Shown here: positions 24,968 to 37,248 of the stretch, piece by piece | How the letters are laid out: each line of letters begins with the position of its first letter | Position numbering within the stretch: position 1 is the first letter of the stretch | NCBI GenBank assembly: GCA_016719405.1 | Contig: JADJZE010000002.1 | Location: 248,001-312,000, forward strand | Source: Candidatus Aalborgicola lynettensis | GTDB taxonomy: Bacteria; Pseudomonadota; Gammaproteobacteria; Burkholderiales; Burkholderiaceae_C | DNA length: 64,000 nt | Reading direction: 5' to 3' | The notes under the pieces: model-generated | Database searches by the model: none | What the model was told of the DNA's origin: nothing | The model's input: only the letters and a program-made list of their open reading frames with translations | Made by a program: the position numbers and the translations under genes

Positions 24968-26053
24968 TCACTGCCCTGATGCCACAGAAGGGGACCGCGT
25001 GGACACGACCAACTGCCACACCACCAAAAACATCGCCGCAATGGTAGGCCCCACCACAAAGCCGTTAATCCCCATCACCGCCATACCCCCCAATGTGCTG
25101 ATAAGCACCACGTAGTCGGGCATGCGCGTGTCCTTGCCCACCAGCATGGGGCGCATCACGTTGTCCACCAAACCAATCACCAGCACACCCCAGGCCACCA
25201 AGGCAATGCTGGCCCCCACGGCGCCGTTAATCAGCAGGTACAGCGCCACCGGCACCCACACCAGCCCGGCCCCCACGGCAGGCAGCAGCGACAAAAAGGC
25301 CATCAGCACCGCCCACAGCACGGGCGCGCCAATGCCCAGAAACCAGAACGCCAGCCCACCCAGCGCCCCCTGCATGGCCGCCACCAGCAAGTTGCCCTTG
25401 ACCGTGGCGCGCACCACGGTGGTGAACTGCGTCCACAAGGCCCGCTTGTGCGCCGGTGCCAGGGGAATGCCCTGCTGGATGGCGCGCACCACCGTGTCGC
25501 CATCGCGCATCAGAAAGAACGCCAGGTACAGCGCAATAAACAGGTCCACCAGCACATCAAAGGTGATCTGGCCCACGCCCAGCGCCTGCGTGGCAAAAAA
25601 CTGGCTGCCCTGCGCCAGCACGGCACTCAAACGGCGCTGCAGCGCGGCGAAGTTGGTCAGGCCAAAGCGGTCCAGCACCGACGTGACCCACGTTGGCAAA
25701 GCGTCAAACACCGTGCGCAAGTAAAGGCCCGGGTTCAGTTCTCCCGACTGCATCCGCTGGTACAGGGCCGCGGCCTCATGCGCCAGCGAAAGGGCCACCA
25801 AGGCCACCGGCAACACCACCATCACCAGCACCACCAGCAGCGTGAGCAGCGCCGCCGCCGTGCGCCGCTGGCGCAGGCGCGGCAGCAGCCACTGGTACCA
25901 GGGTGCAAACAGCAGCGCGATGATGAAGCCCCACAAAATGGCGCTGAAAAACGGCAACAAAATCCAGCCCAGCGCCGCCGATGCGGCCAGCAGCAACAGC
26001 AGCAGTGCGCGGTTTTCCAGGTACGACGACGCAGTTTCAGCGGGTGGTTTCAT
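24968..26053 (-). CDS. AI-2E family transporter / PerM-like permease
   Basis: 361 residues with about eight hydrophobic segments and the family architecture: two N-terminal helices (LLLLLLAASAALGWILLPFF...), a soluble middle region, then PAVGAGLVWVPVALYLLING and a C-terminal GGMAVMGINGFVVGPTIAAM. Members of UPF0118/AI-2E include autoinducer exporters and Na+/H+ antiporters; the substrate here cannot be assigned. It is monocistronic, with its ATG divergent from the sensor kinase at 26248. Confidence 0.88.
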   Translation of the reverse strand: MKPPAETASSYLENRALLLLLLAASAALGWILLPFFSAILWGFIIALLFAPWYQWLLPRLRQRRTAAALLTLLVVLVMVVLPVALVALSLAHEAAALYQRMQSGELNPGLYLRTVFDALPTWVTSVLDRFGLTNFAALQRRLSAVLAQGSQFFATQALGVGQITFDVLVDLFIALYLAFFLMRDGDTVVRAIQQGIPLAPAHKRALWTQFTTVVRATVKGNLLVAAMQGALGGLAFWFLGIGAPVLWAVLMAFLSLLPAVGAGLVWVPVALYLLINGAVGASIALVAWGVLVIGLVDNVMRPMLVGKDTRMPDYVVLISTLGGMAVMGINGFVVGPTIAAMFLVVWQLVVSTRSPSVASGQ

Positions 26054-26247
26054 GGGGTGCTCCAGATGGCCGGTGGCGCAGTGGGCACGCGCGGCAACGG
26101 CTGGCGCATGGTAGCAGCGCCCGCATGGTGTTTGCGCAGCAGACAGGCCCGCCGCAAATAGGCCCCAACCGCCCGCAGCGCAACGCTATCATGGCCGCGT
26201 AGCGGCGCCTTACAACGCCCGCACGCTGTTGCCAAGGAGGGCTGGCC

Positions 26248-28484
<2,237 letters not shown>

Positions 28485-28488
<4 letters not shown>

Positions 28489-28859
28489 ATAAACGCATTT
28501 TGTTGATCGAAGACAACCCGCAAAACCGCTACCTGGCCAGCTTTTTGATGGAGGCCCGGGGCTGGGAAATGGTGCACGCCGAAGACGGGCCCACCGGGGT
28601 CGATCTGGCCGCCACGACGCTGCCCGTGCTGATCCTTTTGGACATTCAGCTCCCCGGCATGGACGGTTATGCCGTGGCCAAGGCATTGCGCGCCAACCCC
28701 ACGCTTGCGGGTACGCCCATTGTGGCCGTCACCTCCTACGCCATGGCGGGTGACCGCGAACGCTGCCTGGCCGCAGGGTGCAACGGCTACATTGAAAAAC
28801 CCATTGACCCGGAAACCTTTGCTGCCGATGTGGAGCAATTTATCCAAGGGGCTGTGTGA
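28485..28859 (+). CDS. Single-domain response regulator (DivK-like)
   Basis: 124 residues consisting of one receiver domain only: acidic pocket IEDNPQN, phospho-acceptor Asp in LLDIQLPGMDGYA (about residue 52), switch residue in VAVTSYAM and Lys in YIEKPID. It is probably phosphorylated by the upstream kinase and acts through protein contact, as DivK-type proteins do. Both ends overlap neighbouring genes (ATGA upstream, TGATG downstream), indicating tight translational coupling. Confidence 0.92.
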
Positions 28860-31608
28860 TGCTGGTGCTGATCGTTGACGACCGCGAAGACAACAGCTAC
28901 CTGCTACGGGCCCTGCTGCAGGGGCATGGGTATGTGGTGGACGAAGCCCCCACGGCGAGCGTGCGCTGGAGCTGGCGCGTGTGCATGCCCCCGACCTGGT
29001 GGTGAGCGACCTGTTGATGCCGGTGATGGACGGCTACACCCTCTTGCGGCACTGGAAGGCCGACCCCGCGCTGTGCCACATTCCCTTCATCGTCTACACC
29101 GCAACGTACACCGAGCCCAAAGACGAACAACTGGCCCTGGACATGGGGGCCGACGCCTTTGTCCTCAAACCGGCCGAACCCGATGCCTTTATGGCCTGTG
29201 TGGCCAGCGTGATGGCCAATGCACAACGCCACCGGGCCGTGCGCGCACCCACGGTGTCGACCGACACCCAGTTCAAGCTGTACAGCGAGGTGCTGGTGCA
29301 CAAACTGGAAAAACGCAGCACCGAGCTGGAGCAGCGGGTGCACGAGCTCGATACCGCGCAACACCGCATTGTTCGCCTAAACCGCCTGTATGCGGCACTG
29401 AGCGAGACCAACCAGGCCATCGTCCACACGGCCAACCGCGACCAGCTGTTTACCCGCCTGTGCCAGATTGCAGTCGAGCGCGGTGGCCTGAGCATGGCCT
29501 GGGTGGGCCTGCTGGACGTGCACACGGGCCACCTGGTTCCGGTGGCACGCTGCGGCATCGAGCCCGAGTGGCTCACCCGCTTGGCACCGCTGCATGGACA
29601 CGGGCTGGCGCGTATTCCGGCAGAAATTGCCCTGTTAAAAGGTGCGCCGTATTTGTGCAATGACCTCACCGGTGACCCGGCCCTGGTGCCTATCCACGAC
29701 GACTTGCAGCGCCATGGCCTGCGCGCAGCGGCCAGTTTTCCGCTGCGCTGCGGGGGTGTGGTGCAGGGCAGCTTGTCGCTGTTTGCGGCGGAGACCGGAT
29801 TTTTTGACCACGAGCTGATCAAGCTGGTGACCGAGATGGTGGGGGACGTGTGTTTTGCGCTGGACAATTTCGAGAAAGACGCACAACGCCGCCAAGTGCT
29901 GGCGCAATTGCGCGCCAGCGAAGAGGCCTCGCGCCTGAGCAGCAGCGCGGTGGCGGCCTCGGCCAACGGCATCATGATCACCACCGCAGGCCCTGGAGGT
30001 GTGCGCCTGACCTATGTGAACCCGGCGTTCGAGCGCATCACCGGCTACCGTGCCGACGAAATACTGGGCCGCGACCCCGCATTGCTGATGGGCGACGACC
30101 TGGATCAAATGGGCTTGCAAGACATTACCGCCGCCATTCGCGAGCAGCGACAGGGCAACGCGGTGCTGCGCAACTACCGCAAAGACGGCTCACTGTTCTG
30201 GAACGACCTCTCTATGGCCCCGGTCTGCGACGACCAGGGCGTGGTGACCCACTTTGTGGGCATCGTCAACGACATCACCGAGCGCAAACGCTACGAGGAG
30301 CAGCTGGAGCGCCAGCACAACACCGATGCGCTGACCGGGTTATCCAGCCGCAACCGGTTGCAGGAACGCACCGAGTTGGCCATTGCCTTTGCACAGCAGC
30401 ACCAACGCTGTGTCGCCCTGCTGTTTTTGGACCTGGACCACTTCAACCGCATCAACGACAGCCTGGGCCACGCCTTTGGCGATGCGGTGCTGCGCACCGT
30501 GGGTGAGCGACTTGGCACCGACCTGCGCGAGCGCGATACTGCCGCCCGCTTTGGCGGCGACGACTTTGTGGTGGTGCTCTCCGACCTGGCCAGCCCGCAG
30601 GATGTGGCCCTGGTGGCCAACAAAATCCTGCGCGACGTGGAACGCCCCATTACCGTGGATGGGCGCGAGATCATCCTCTCGGTCAGCATCGGCGTGAGCA
30701 TGTTTCCGCAGGACGGTACCGACTACGACACCCTGCTGCGCAACGCCGACGCCGCCATGTACCGTGCCAAGGCCTCCGGTCGCAACGCCTTTTTCTTCTA
30801 CACCGCCGACCTCAACACGCAAGCCCTGCACAAGCTGGAAATGGAGGCGCAGCTGCGCCGCGCCCTGGAGCGCAACCAGCTGCTGCTGCACTACCAGCCC
30901 CTGCTGCACATGGCCAGCAACCGCGTGACCGATGCAGAGGCGCTGATCCGCTGGCGCAAGGACGATGGCAGCCTGGTGTCGCCACTGGACTTTATTCCCC
31001 TGGCCGAGGAAACCGGCCTCATCCTCCCCATTGGCCAGTGGGTGCTGCGCACCGCCTGCGCCCAGGCACGCCAATGGATGCGTGAGGGGCTGCACCTGCG
31101 CGTGGCGGTCAATTTGTCGGCGCGCCAGTTCCGCGATGAGCAACTGGTGCACACCGTGCGCCAGATCCTGCACGACAGCGCCCTGCCCGCACAGCAGCTC
31201 AAGCTGGAAATCACCGAAGGCACGGTGATGGACAACGCCGAGCAAGCCGCCCACACACTGGCCGCACTCAAGGCCCTGGGCGTGGGCGTGTCGGTGGACG
31301 ACTTTGGCACCGGTTATTCCTCACTGGCCTACCTGCGCCGGTTTCCGATTGACCAGCTCAAGATTGACCGCTCCTTTGTGATCGAGATGCTGCAGTACCC
31401 CGACAGCGCGGCCATCGTCAACAGCATCATTGGCCTGGCACGCGCACTGCGTCTGCAAACCGTGGGAGAAGGGGTGGAAACCCAGGCGCAGCGCGATTTT
31501 CTGCAAGCGGCGGGGTGCGACCTGCTGCAGGGCTACCTGTTCAGCCGCCCGGTTACGGCTGACGCGCTGCTGGAGCTGGTGCGACAGCACCACGCGCTAC
31601 CCCATTAA
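28859..31608 (+). CDS. REC-GAF-PAS-GGDEF-EAL cyclic-di-GMP protein (one frameshift)
   Basis: Starting from the ATG at 28859 the frame encodes a receiver N-terminus (MLVLIVDDREDNSYLLRALL). At a run of five C (28947-28951) the frame must shift to continue as HGERALELARVHAPDLVVSD with the phospho-acceptor Asp. Adding one C restores a single 917-residue protein. Domains that follow: GAF, PAS (ITGYRADEILGRDP), GGDEF with FGGDDF and an RERD inhibitory I-site five residues before it, and EAL with the motifs AEALIRW, DDFGTGYSS and LKIDRS. It likely makes or degrades cyclic-di-GMP under control of the upstream kinase. Without the correction, translation could begin only at the GTG at 28981. Confidence 0.85.
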
Positions 31609-31661
31609 AAACCCTGTTTGCGCTTGTCTGGCCGGCGGATGCAGCTATTAATACAATAGCA
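31606..31661 (-). repeat. Dispersed palindromic repeat, copy 8
   Basis: AAAAACCCTGTTTGCGCTTG, TCTGGCCGGCGGATGCAGCT, ATTAATACAATAGC; degenerate core. It begins at the stop codon of the GGDEF/EAL gene. Confidence 0.6.
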
Positions 31662-31734
31662 TGCGTGATCTGCCACTACGGAGAAGACCGCATCGCGCAA
31701 AATGTTACATCGCTGCTGTCATAAAGGACTATCC

Positions 31735-31959
31735 ATGAACACCGAAACACTTGAACAGGCCGTCTTGCATTTACCCATGCAACAACGCGCCGAGCTGGCG
31801 CACAAGTTACTGCTCAGTCTGGAAGATCAAGACGAGGATGAAATCAACGAGGCATGGCGCGTAGAAGCGCTTCGGCGCTCGGCTGAAATTGATGCCGGAT
31901 CAGTTAAAACCATTTCTGCTGAAGAAGCCAGTGCTGCGGTGCGCTTGCTTTTGAAATGA
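31735..31959 (+). CDS. Addiction module antitoxin (PF09720-type)
   Basis: 74 residues from the ATG at 31735. The pattern LHLPMQQRAELAHKLLLSLE followed by the acidic stretch DQDEDEINEAWRVEALRR is typical of putative addiction-module components. It precedes a RelE/ParE toxin gene with an ATGA overlap. It should bind and inhibit that toxin and repress the operon. Confidence 0.85.
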   Translation: MNTETLEQAVLHLPMQQRAELAHKLLLSLEDQDEDEINEAWRVEALRRSAEIDAGSVKTISAEEASAAVRLLLK

Positions 31960-32252
31960 ATTATCAGTTTCACCCGGATGCGTTTGACGAGCATCATGCC
32001 AGCGTCGCGTATTACCAAAACCGTTTACCCGGTTTAGGTGCAGACTACATTGCCGAATTCGATGCCGTTATGGCGCGAATTTGCCGTAACCCCAACATGT
32101 ACCCGACGATCGCCGATCCTGAAATTCACCGGGTGGGATTGAAGCGTTTCCCTTTTAGTGTTATCTATCGCGTGATGCCCGCACAAATCATGGTGCTCGC
32201 CGTGGCGCACCAGCGGCGGCGCCCCGGCTATTGGACGGGGCGGGTTGAGTAG
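31956..32252 (+). CDS. RelE/ParE-family toxin
   Basis: 98 residues of RelE/ParE fold: FHPDAFDEHHASVAYYQNRL, then GADYIAEFDAVMARI, then the core strands RVGLKRFPFSVIYRV and IMVLAVAHQRRRPGYW. Length and motifs are complete, so unlike the ParE remnant at 7.2-7.5 kb this one looks functional. The start overlaps the antitoxin stop by four bases. The target (ribosome-dependent mRNA or gyrase) cannot be told from sequence alone. Confidence 0.88.
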   Translation: MNYQFHPDAFDEHHASVAYYQNRLPGLGADYIAEFDAVMARICRNPNMYPTIADPEIHRVGLKRFPFSVIYRVMPAQIMVLAVAHQRRRPGYWTGRVE

Positions 32253-32268
32253 CGTTCGTAGCCTGCCA

Positions 32269-32637
32269 CTACGGGGCAGAAGCGCAATTGTCCAGAAAGA
32301 CGGTGGGCTCGGTATCGTCCGCTGACACGAAGCGCGCCATTTTCAGCACGACCTCGCCACCCTTGAAGCCCGCATCACCTTTTTCACACACAAAAAACAG
32401 ACCATCTTTGGGGTCCACCAGCAAGACCTTTTCGCCACTGCGCTTCAGGTTCATTGCCAATGTTTTACCAGCGATTTTGTCGGTCACCGTCTTGGAATCG
32501 CCCGCGGAAGCCTCAATCAGCGCCATGACCTGCGCATAGTCGAAGTCGGCCTTGGCTGCCGCGTGTGCCGCAGCCGCCGATCCCAGTACTGCCGCGCCCA
32601 TGGTGAGGGCCGCCAAAGTGGAATGCATTTTTTTCAT
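32269..32637 (-). CDS. Small exported protein of unknown function
   Basis: 122 residues from the ATG at 32637 (AAGGAAAG upstream). The signal peptide ends in AAAHAAA. The mature part (DYAQVMALIEASAGDSKTVT, then DPKDGLFFVCEKGD) has two cysteines that could form a disulfide. I do not recognise the family. It stands alone between the toxin gene (convergent) and the GST gene. Confidence 0.65.
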   Translation of the reverse strand: MKKMHSTLAALTMGAAVLGSAAAAHAAAKADFDYAQVMALIEASAGDSKTVTDKIAGKTLAMNLKRSGEKVLLVDPKDGLFFVCEKGDAGFKGGEVVLKMARFVSADDTEPTVFLDNCASAP

Positions 32638-32717
32638 GGGACTTTCCTTGGTAGGGGTTACTGAAAACATTTTTATGGGAATTGGCAAGGGCAATCAGTA
32701 TCGCACCAGGATGCGTA

Positions 32718-33437
32718 CTACGCCACCGAACTGTCGGTGTAGTAGTGGCTGCGCATGCGCCGGCAATAGACTTCCAGCTGGGGGTAGCGCGCGGCGTGTT
32801 GTTGGAGGGCGGATTCCAGCGGCACCCAGACCAGATTGGCCAAAAAGGCGTAGGCACTGGCATCGAGCGAGCAGGGCTCGTCGCCCATAAAGTACGGTTT
32901 GTGGCCCAAGAAATGGGCCAACGCGGTGATGTCGCGCTGGCCGATGGCGTGAATCTCTTGTGTGGTGTGGCGGCCCATGCCGTGCCCGCGCAGCTGTTGG
33001 CGCATGCCGCGGCGGGCCAGTGGGGGGATGATCCAGCGCAATGGCACCGGCAGCGCGCCAAAGAAGGCCGCTTGGGTCATGGCCCAGCCTTGTGGCTCCA
33101 TCCAGCGGCTGTGCAGCAAGGCCCAGTACAGGTTTTCTTCCAGCAGGCGCTGAAAGGCCAGCGCCACGGCGCGCTGCTCGGCGCTGAGCCAGGCATCGAG
33201 CGGGTCGCCGTAGGTCGCTTTCAGGTAATCGATGACGAGGGTGGAGTCGGCCAGCACAGTGTCGCCGTCGCAGACGTAGGGCAACTTGCCTTTGGGTGCG
33301 CGGCCTATTTCGCGCCAGGTGATCTGTGGCGCCACAAACGGCAACTGCGCCATGCGCAGGTAGGTTTCCAGCTTCATGCAAAACGGGCTGGCGTTGGGCA
33401 GCCCGAAGGCGGGCTCGTACTGGTACAGGCGGATCAC
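32718..33437 (-). CDS. Glutathione S-transferase family protein
   Basis: 239 residues from the GTG at 33437, which has AGGAG upstream; its GTG overlaps the stop of the VF530-domain gene (GTGA). The thioredoxin-like N-terminal domain (IRLYQYEPAFGLPNASPFC, then GKLPYV and DSTLVIDYL) and the helical C-terminal domain (LGHKPYFMGDEPCSLDASAY) fit the GST/metaxin-like group. It probably conjugates glutathione to, or reduces, an unknown substrate in the cytoplasm. Confidence 0.85.
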   Translation of the reverse strand: MIRLYQYEPAFGLPNASPFCMKLETYLRMAQLPFVAPQITWREIGRAPKGKLPYVCDGDTVLADSTLVIDYLKATYGDPLDAWLSAEQRAVALAFQRLLEENLYWALLHSRWMEPQGWAMTQAAFFGALPVPLRWIIPPLARRGMRQQLRGHGMGRHTTQEIHAIGQRDITALAHFLGHKPYFMGDEPCSLDASAYAFLANLVWVPLESALQQHAARYPQLEVYCRRMRSHYYTDSSVA

Positions 33438-33823
33438 GCTGCGTCTCCTGTGCCGGACTGCGGCGGGATTTTCGGCACGGATTGCGTCGCTAATGGCGCT
33501 GCAGTGGGCGGCGCATTGCGGCGCACCTCCCGCAGCATAAACAGATAAAGCCCTTCCACCTTTTCTCGCGCCCACGGCGTCTTACGCAAAAACTTCAGGC
33601 TGGACGCCACGCTGGGGTCGTGGGTGAAGCAGCGCACCGGTATGCGCACGCCGAGTTCGGCCCAGCCGTAGTGGCCGGACAGTGCCTCCACCATGGCCTG
33701 CAGTGTCACCCCGTGCAAGGGGTTGCGCGGCTGGGCAACAGGAAGCGCAACGGGTGGCGCTGCGGCTGGGGTTGCGTGTGACTGGTCAGCGGGGGCAGCA
33801 GCAGAAGGCGGTAAATCGGTCAT
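33434..33823 (-). CDS. VF530 / DUF2132 domain protein
   Basis: 129 residues from the ATG at 33823. A low-complexity Ala/Pro N-terminus is followed by the VF530 domain (NPLHGVTLQAMVEALSGHYG, VRCFTHDPSVASSLKFLRKT, PWAREKVEGLYLFM). The family is small and proposed to bind DNA (structure-based); its role is unknown. It is co-transcribed with the GST gene through a 4-base overlap. Confidence 0.85.
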   Translation of the reverse strand: MTDLPPSAAAPADQSHATPAAAPPVALPVAQPRNPLHGVTLQAMVEALSGHYGWAELGVRIPVRCFTHDPSVASSLKFLRKTPWAREKVEGLYLFMLREVRRNAPPTAAPLATQSVPKIPPQSGTGDAA

Positions 33824-34076
33824 CGGCCGATTTTGACACCACCCGGGCAAACACCGCCAGCCCCTGCAGCTTCTCCACCAGCGCCAGGGTGATACCGCTG
33901 TGTGCGATGTGCAAAGTAGCGTTTTTCGCCAGTTGTTGACATTGAACAAGTTCAAAGATTGCGAACCCGGGGGTGCACAGGCACACTGGGTATGGCACGG
34001 TGCCTGTGCAACGCAGCAGAGGGTTGATTGCACCACCCCCCCGAGGTTGCCGCAACACAACTGCAGGAAACAAGAC

Positions 34077-34829
34077 ATGGATACCTTGAGACAGTGGACC
34101 GCAGGCTGGATTGCCGCACTGGTGCTGTGCAGTGGCGCCATGGCCGCCGACAACAAGGTGGTCCGGCTGACTTCGCTCGACTGGCCCCCCTATACCAGTC
34201 CGTCCATGCAGGAACAGGGTGCGTCTGCCGCCGTTGCCAGGGCGGCGTTTGGCGCCATGGGGTACCGCCTGGAGATTGATTTTTTCCCATGGTCGCGGGC
34301 GGTGAAAATGGCCCAGCACGACTCCCGGTACATGGGGTATTTTCCGGAATACTACGCACCCAACCAGGCCAGGACGTTTGTTTTTTCAGACGCCATGGGA
34401 TCGGGCCCGCTGGGCTTTGCGCAACGCACCGACGCCCCCATCACATGGCACACAATCGACGATCTGGCGCGATACCGCATTGGTGTGGTGCAGGACTATG
34501 TCAACACCGAAGAATTTGACCAGCGCGTCGCCAAAGGCCAGTTGAAGGTGGACGTCACGATGAACGACCTGCTCAACCTGCGAAAGTTGGCCAATCAACG
34601 CATCGACCTTGCCATCATTGACCGCAACGTCATGAACCACCTGCTCCATTCCGAGAGCTCACTGACTGCAGCCAAGGGAAAAATACAGTTCAACGCAAAG
34701 ATGCTGGAAAACAAGAAACTCTACATCTGCTTCAAAAGAAGCGCAGAGGGCGAGAAGCTGTCCAAAGTGTTCAACGCCGGTCTTAAAAAAATCGATGTCG
34801 ACGCCATCATGGCACGGCACTTGAAGTAA
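34077..34829 (+). CDS. Periplasmic amino-acid-type substrate-binding protein
   Basis: 250 residues from the ATG at 34077 (AGGAAAC upstream). Signal peptide (to GAMAAD), then a bacterial SBP family 3 fold: LTSLDWPPYTSPSMQEQGA, FFPWSRAVKMAQHD, IGVVQDYVNTEEFD, RIDLAIIDRNVM, LYICFKRSAEGEKL. No transporter genes adjoin, so it may serve as a stand-alone scavenger or a sensory receptor (inference). The upstream 230 bases contain no other gene I can support. Confidence 0.83.
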   Translation: MDTLRQWTAGWIAALVLCSGAMAADNKVVRLTSLDWPPYTSPSMQEQGASAAVARAAFGAMGYRLEIDFFPWSRAVKMAQHDSRYMGYFPEYYAPNQARTFVFSDAMGSGPLGFAQRTDAPITWHTIDDLARYRIGVVQDYVNTEEFDQRVAKGQLKVDVTMNDLLNLRKLANQRIDLAIIDRNVMNHLLHSESSLTAAKGKIQFNAKMLENKKLYICFKRSAEGEKLSKVFNAGLKKIDVDAIMARHLK

Positions 34830-34897
34830 ACAGACCTGTCAATTGCACATTCGCCGCAGCGGCGGCGCACCCAACCAGCCGCACGCGCACAAGCGAC

Positions 34898-36139
34898 TCA
34901 ATGGTGCACCACGCTTCTGCCAATCTCCGGCCAACGCCTGCGGATGTACACCCACGACAGCAGGCCCACCCCCATCATCAGCAACGAAGCGCTGGCCAGC
35001 GCCACGGTGGAATGCATGATCAAGGGTGAAATAACCCCGGCCACTACGCCGTTGGCAGTGGAGCCAACAAACATTTGCAGGCTGGACGCCATGCCCCGGC
35101 GCTCGGGGTGCAAATCGAGCACCAGCAGGGTGACTACCGGCACCATCATGGCCCAGCCAAATGCAAACACGCAGATGGGGAACATGGCCCACACCACGTC
35201 AGCCTTGAAAAGCAGGTTGGCCACCAGATTCACCACACCGATTACGAGCATGACCACAAAACCATTGCGAATCTGCTGCTGGGGTGTTTGTGTGCCAGCC
35301 ACCCGCCCGCTGACCATGGCACCACCCATGATGCCGCCGATGGTCAGAATAAAAAACCAGAAGAACTGCTGGGGCAGCAAACCCAGGTGTTCGCCCAGAA
35401 ATACCGGGGCACTGAGCACATACAAAAACATGCCGTTGAACGGTATGCCGCTGGCCAGCGCCAGCAACAGAAAGCGCGGGTCCGACCCCAACTGCCAGTA
35501 ACCGGCCAGCAAATTTTTGACATGGAAGGATTGGCGTTGCGTGGTGTGCAGGGTCTCTGGCAAAAGCCGGAATATCGCCAGCCACAAGCTGACGCCCACG
35601 CCCGCCAAAAACCAGAAGATGCCGTGCCAGCTGACGTGCACCAGCATCCAGCCGCCCACAATGGGCGCAATGGCCGGTGCCACACCAAAGAAGATAGTGA
35701 CCTGGCTCATGACCTTTTGCGCCTGCGAGGGGGCAAACATGTCGCGGATGATGGCGCGCGACACCACAATACCCGCCCCGGTCGATAAACCTTGCATGGC
35801 GCGGAAAAAGATCAGTTGCCCAATGTTGTCGGCCATGGCGCAGCCCACTGATGCCACCGTAAACGATGCCAAGCCCCACAGGATGACGGGGCGGCGGCCA
35901 AAGCTGTCGGAAATGGCGCCGTGGAACAGGGCCATGAACGCAAAGCCAAACAGGTAGGCGGACAGGGTTTGCTGCATTTGCACGGGCGACGCGCCCAGCG
36001 ACTGCGCAATGCCGCCAAAGGCCGGCAAGTAGGTATCGATGGAAAACGGGCCCAGCATACCCAGCAAGGCCAGCAAAATTGCAAACGCCCACTGCGGGGC
36101 CTTCCAAAGGGTGTGTGCATCGGGGTTCATGCATTCCAT
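34898..36139 (-). CDS. Bcr/CflA family drug-resistance MFS transporter
   Basis: 413 residues (or 410 from the internal ATG at 36130, which has GGAATGC just upstream). Twelve hydrophobic segments and the Bcr/CflA signatures are present: GPFSIDTYLPAF in helix 1, GAISDSFGRRPVILWGL (motif A loop) and SRAIIRDMFAP. It is a proton-driven exporter of small toxic compounds; known relatives export bicyclomycin, chloramphenicol or sulfonamides. It is monocistronic and divergent from the sugar-binding protein gene. Confidence 0.9.
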   Translation of the reverse strand: MECMNPDAHTLWKAPQWAFAILLALLGMLGPFSIDTYLPAFGGIAQSLGASPVQMQQTLSAYLFGFAFMALFHGAISDSFGRRPVILWGLASFTVASVGCAMADNIGQLIFFRAMQGLSTGAGIVVSRAIIRDMFAPSQAQKVMSQVTIFFGVAPAIAPIVGGWMLVHVSWHGIFWFLAGVGVSLWLAIFRLLPETLHTTQRQSFHVKNLLAGYWQLGSDPRFLLLALASGIPFNGMFLYVLSAPVFLGEHLGLLPQQFFWFFILTIGGIMGGAMVSGRVAGTQTPQQQIRNGFVVMLVIGVVNLVANLLFKADVVWAMFPICVFAFGWAMMVPVVTLLVLDLHPERRGMASSLQMFVGSTANGVVAGVISPLIMHSTVALASASLLMMGVGLLSWVYIRRRWPEIGRSVVHH

Positions 36140-36229
36140 TTAAACACGCCGCAAATTGTTGCCACGCTGCTAATAGATCCGCTACGATGATTGCGCCTTG
36201 AATCCACCTGCACCACTTTGGAGCTGTAC

Positions 36230-37225
36230 ATGAAATTTTTTAGTGTGTTTTCTTCGCTTGTTTTGGGTTGGGGGTTGGTCGCCTGCGGCCAGTCCAATGG
36301 CCCCAGCGTGAGCACCGTTGCCACGACTGCACAACCGGCTGCCGCCACCACCGCACCGGCCAAGCAGCAGATCGCACTGGTCATGAAAACGCGCAGCAAC
36401 CCGTTTTTTGCCGAGATGGAAACCGGCGCCGTGCGGGCTGAAAAAGAGATGGGCATCACCTTGGTAGTCAAAGCGGCCTCTAATGAGACCTCCATCGAAG
36501 AACAAATCCAGATCGTCAATGACCTGGTGGATGCCAGGGTGCAGGCCATTGTGATTGCACCAGGCGACTCCCAAAGCCTGGTTCCGGCCCTCAAAAAAGC
36601 GGCTGATGCCGGCATCAAGGTGGTCAACATCGACAACCGGTTAGACCCCGACGCGTTGCAAAAAGCCGGCATGCCTGCGGTGCCATTCATTAGTGTGGAC
36701 AACGACGCTGGAGCCTACAAGGCAGGCCAATTTTTGGCGAAGGACGTAACCAAGCCCACTAAAGCCGCCATCTTGGAAGGCATTCGCAGTGCCGACAACG
36801 CCCGCCAGCGCATGGAGGGCGCCAAACGCGCGCTGCTGGAAAACCCGAATATCAAGGTAGTAGCCATGGAGACCGCCAACTGGAAGACCGACGAGGGCCG
36901 CAAGGTGACCGAAGCCATCTTCAGCAAGAAAGGCAATGGCGACATCAAACTGCTGTTCGCCGCCAACGACATGATGGCTTTTGGTGCCATTGAATACCTC
37001 AAGAGCAATCCCAAAATCACGGGTGTCAAAGTGGTGGGCTACGACGCCCTGCCCCAGGCCCTGGCCGAAATCAAGGCCGGCACCCTGGCCGCAACGGTGG
37101 ACCAGCAGGCCGCCGAACAGGGCCACCAGGGTGTGGCGCTGGCGCTGCGTCTGCTCAAAAACGAGGCCGTTCCCCCCGTCACCCTGATTGACACCCGGCT
37201 GATCACGGCCGCCGAGACACCTTAA
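36230..37225 (+). CDS. Periplasmic sugar-type binding lipoprotein (RbsB/LsrB-like)
   Basis: 331 residues from the ATG at 36230 (GGAGC upstream). Lipobox LGWGLVAC, then an Ala/Thr linker and a type I periplasmic binding domain: IALVMKTRSNPFFAEMETGA, VNDLVDARVQAIVIAPGDSQ, VVNIDNRLD, FISVDNDAGAYKAGQFL, LLFAANDMMAFGAIEYL, VVGYDALPQAL. There is no ABC transporter next to it; the next gene is a membrane hybrid kinase 23 bases downstream. That layout recalls LuxP/LuxQ, where the binding protein presents a ligand to the kinase (inference). Confidence 0.85.
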   Translation: MKFFSVFSSLVLGWGLVACGQSNGPSVSTVATTAQPAAATTAPAKQQIALVMKTRSNPFFAEMETGAVRAEKEMGITLVVKAASNETSIEEQIQIVNDLVDARVQAIVIAPGDSQSLVPALKKAADAGIKVVNIDNRLDPDALQKAGMPAVPFISVDNDAGAYKAGQFLAKDVTKPTKAAILEGIRSADNARQRMEGAKRALLENPNIKVVAMETANWKTDEGRKVTEAIFSKKGNGDIKLLFAANDMMAFGAIEYLKSNPKITGVKVVGYDALPQALAEIKAGTLAATVDQQAAEQGHQGVALALRLLKNEAVPPVTLIDTRLITAAETP

Positions 37226-37248
37226 GCGCTCGCTCCAACGGCGAGCGC
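37226..37248 (+). other. Hairpin between binding-protein and kinase genes
   Basis: A perfect 8-bp stem (GCGCTCGC / GCGAGCGC) with a 7-base loop occupies the short gap and abuts the GTG start of the kinase. It could stabilise the upstream mRNA or mask the kinase ribosome-binding site, giving more binding protein than kinase. Confidence 0.5.

Noticed and set aside
24968..26053. Calling the AI-2E family permease a quorum-sensing exporter linked to the LuxP-like pair
   Set aside because: The family name covers many substrates and the genes are 10 kb apart with unrelated genes between; no evidence beyond the name.
32513..33061. Minus-strand frame joining the small exported protein and GST regions
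   Set aside because: It is another frame over two supported genes, with Trp/Arg/Pro/Thr bias and no recognised motif.
37226..37248. Intrinsic terminator after the binding-protein gene
   Set aside because: The stem is strong but no U-tract follows and the kinase start abuts it; described instead as a hairpin of unknown role.
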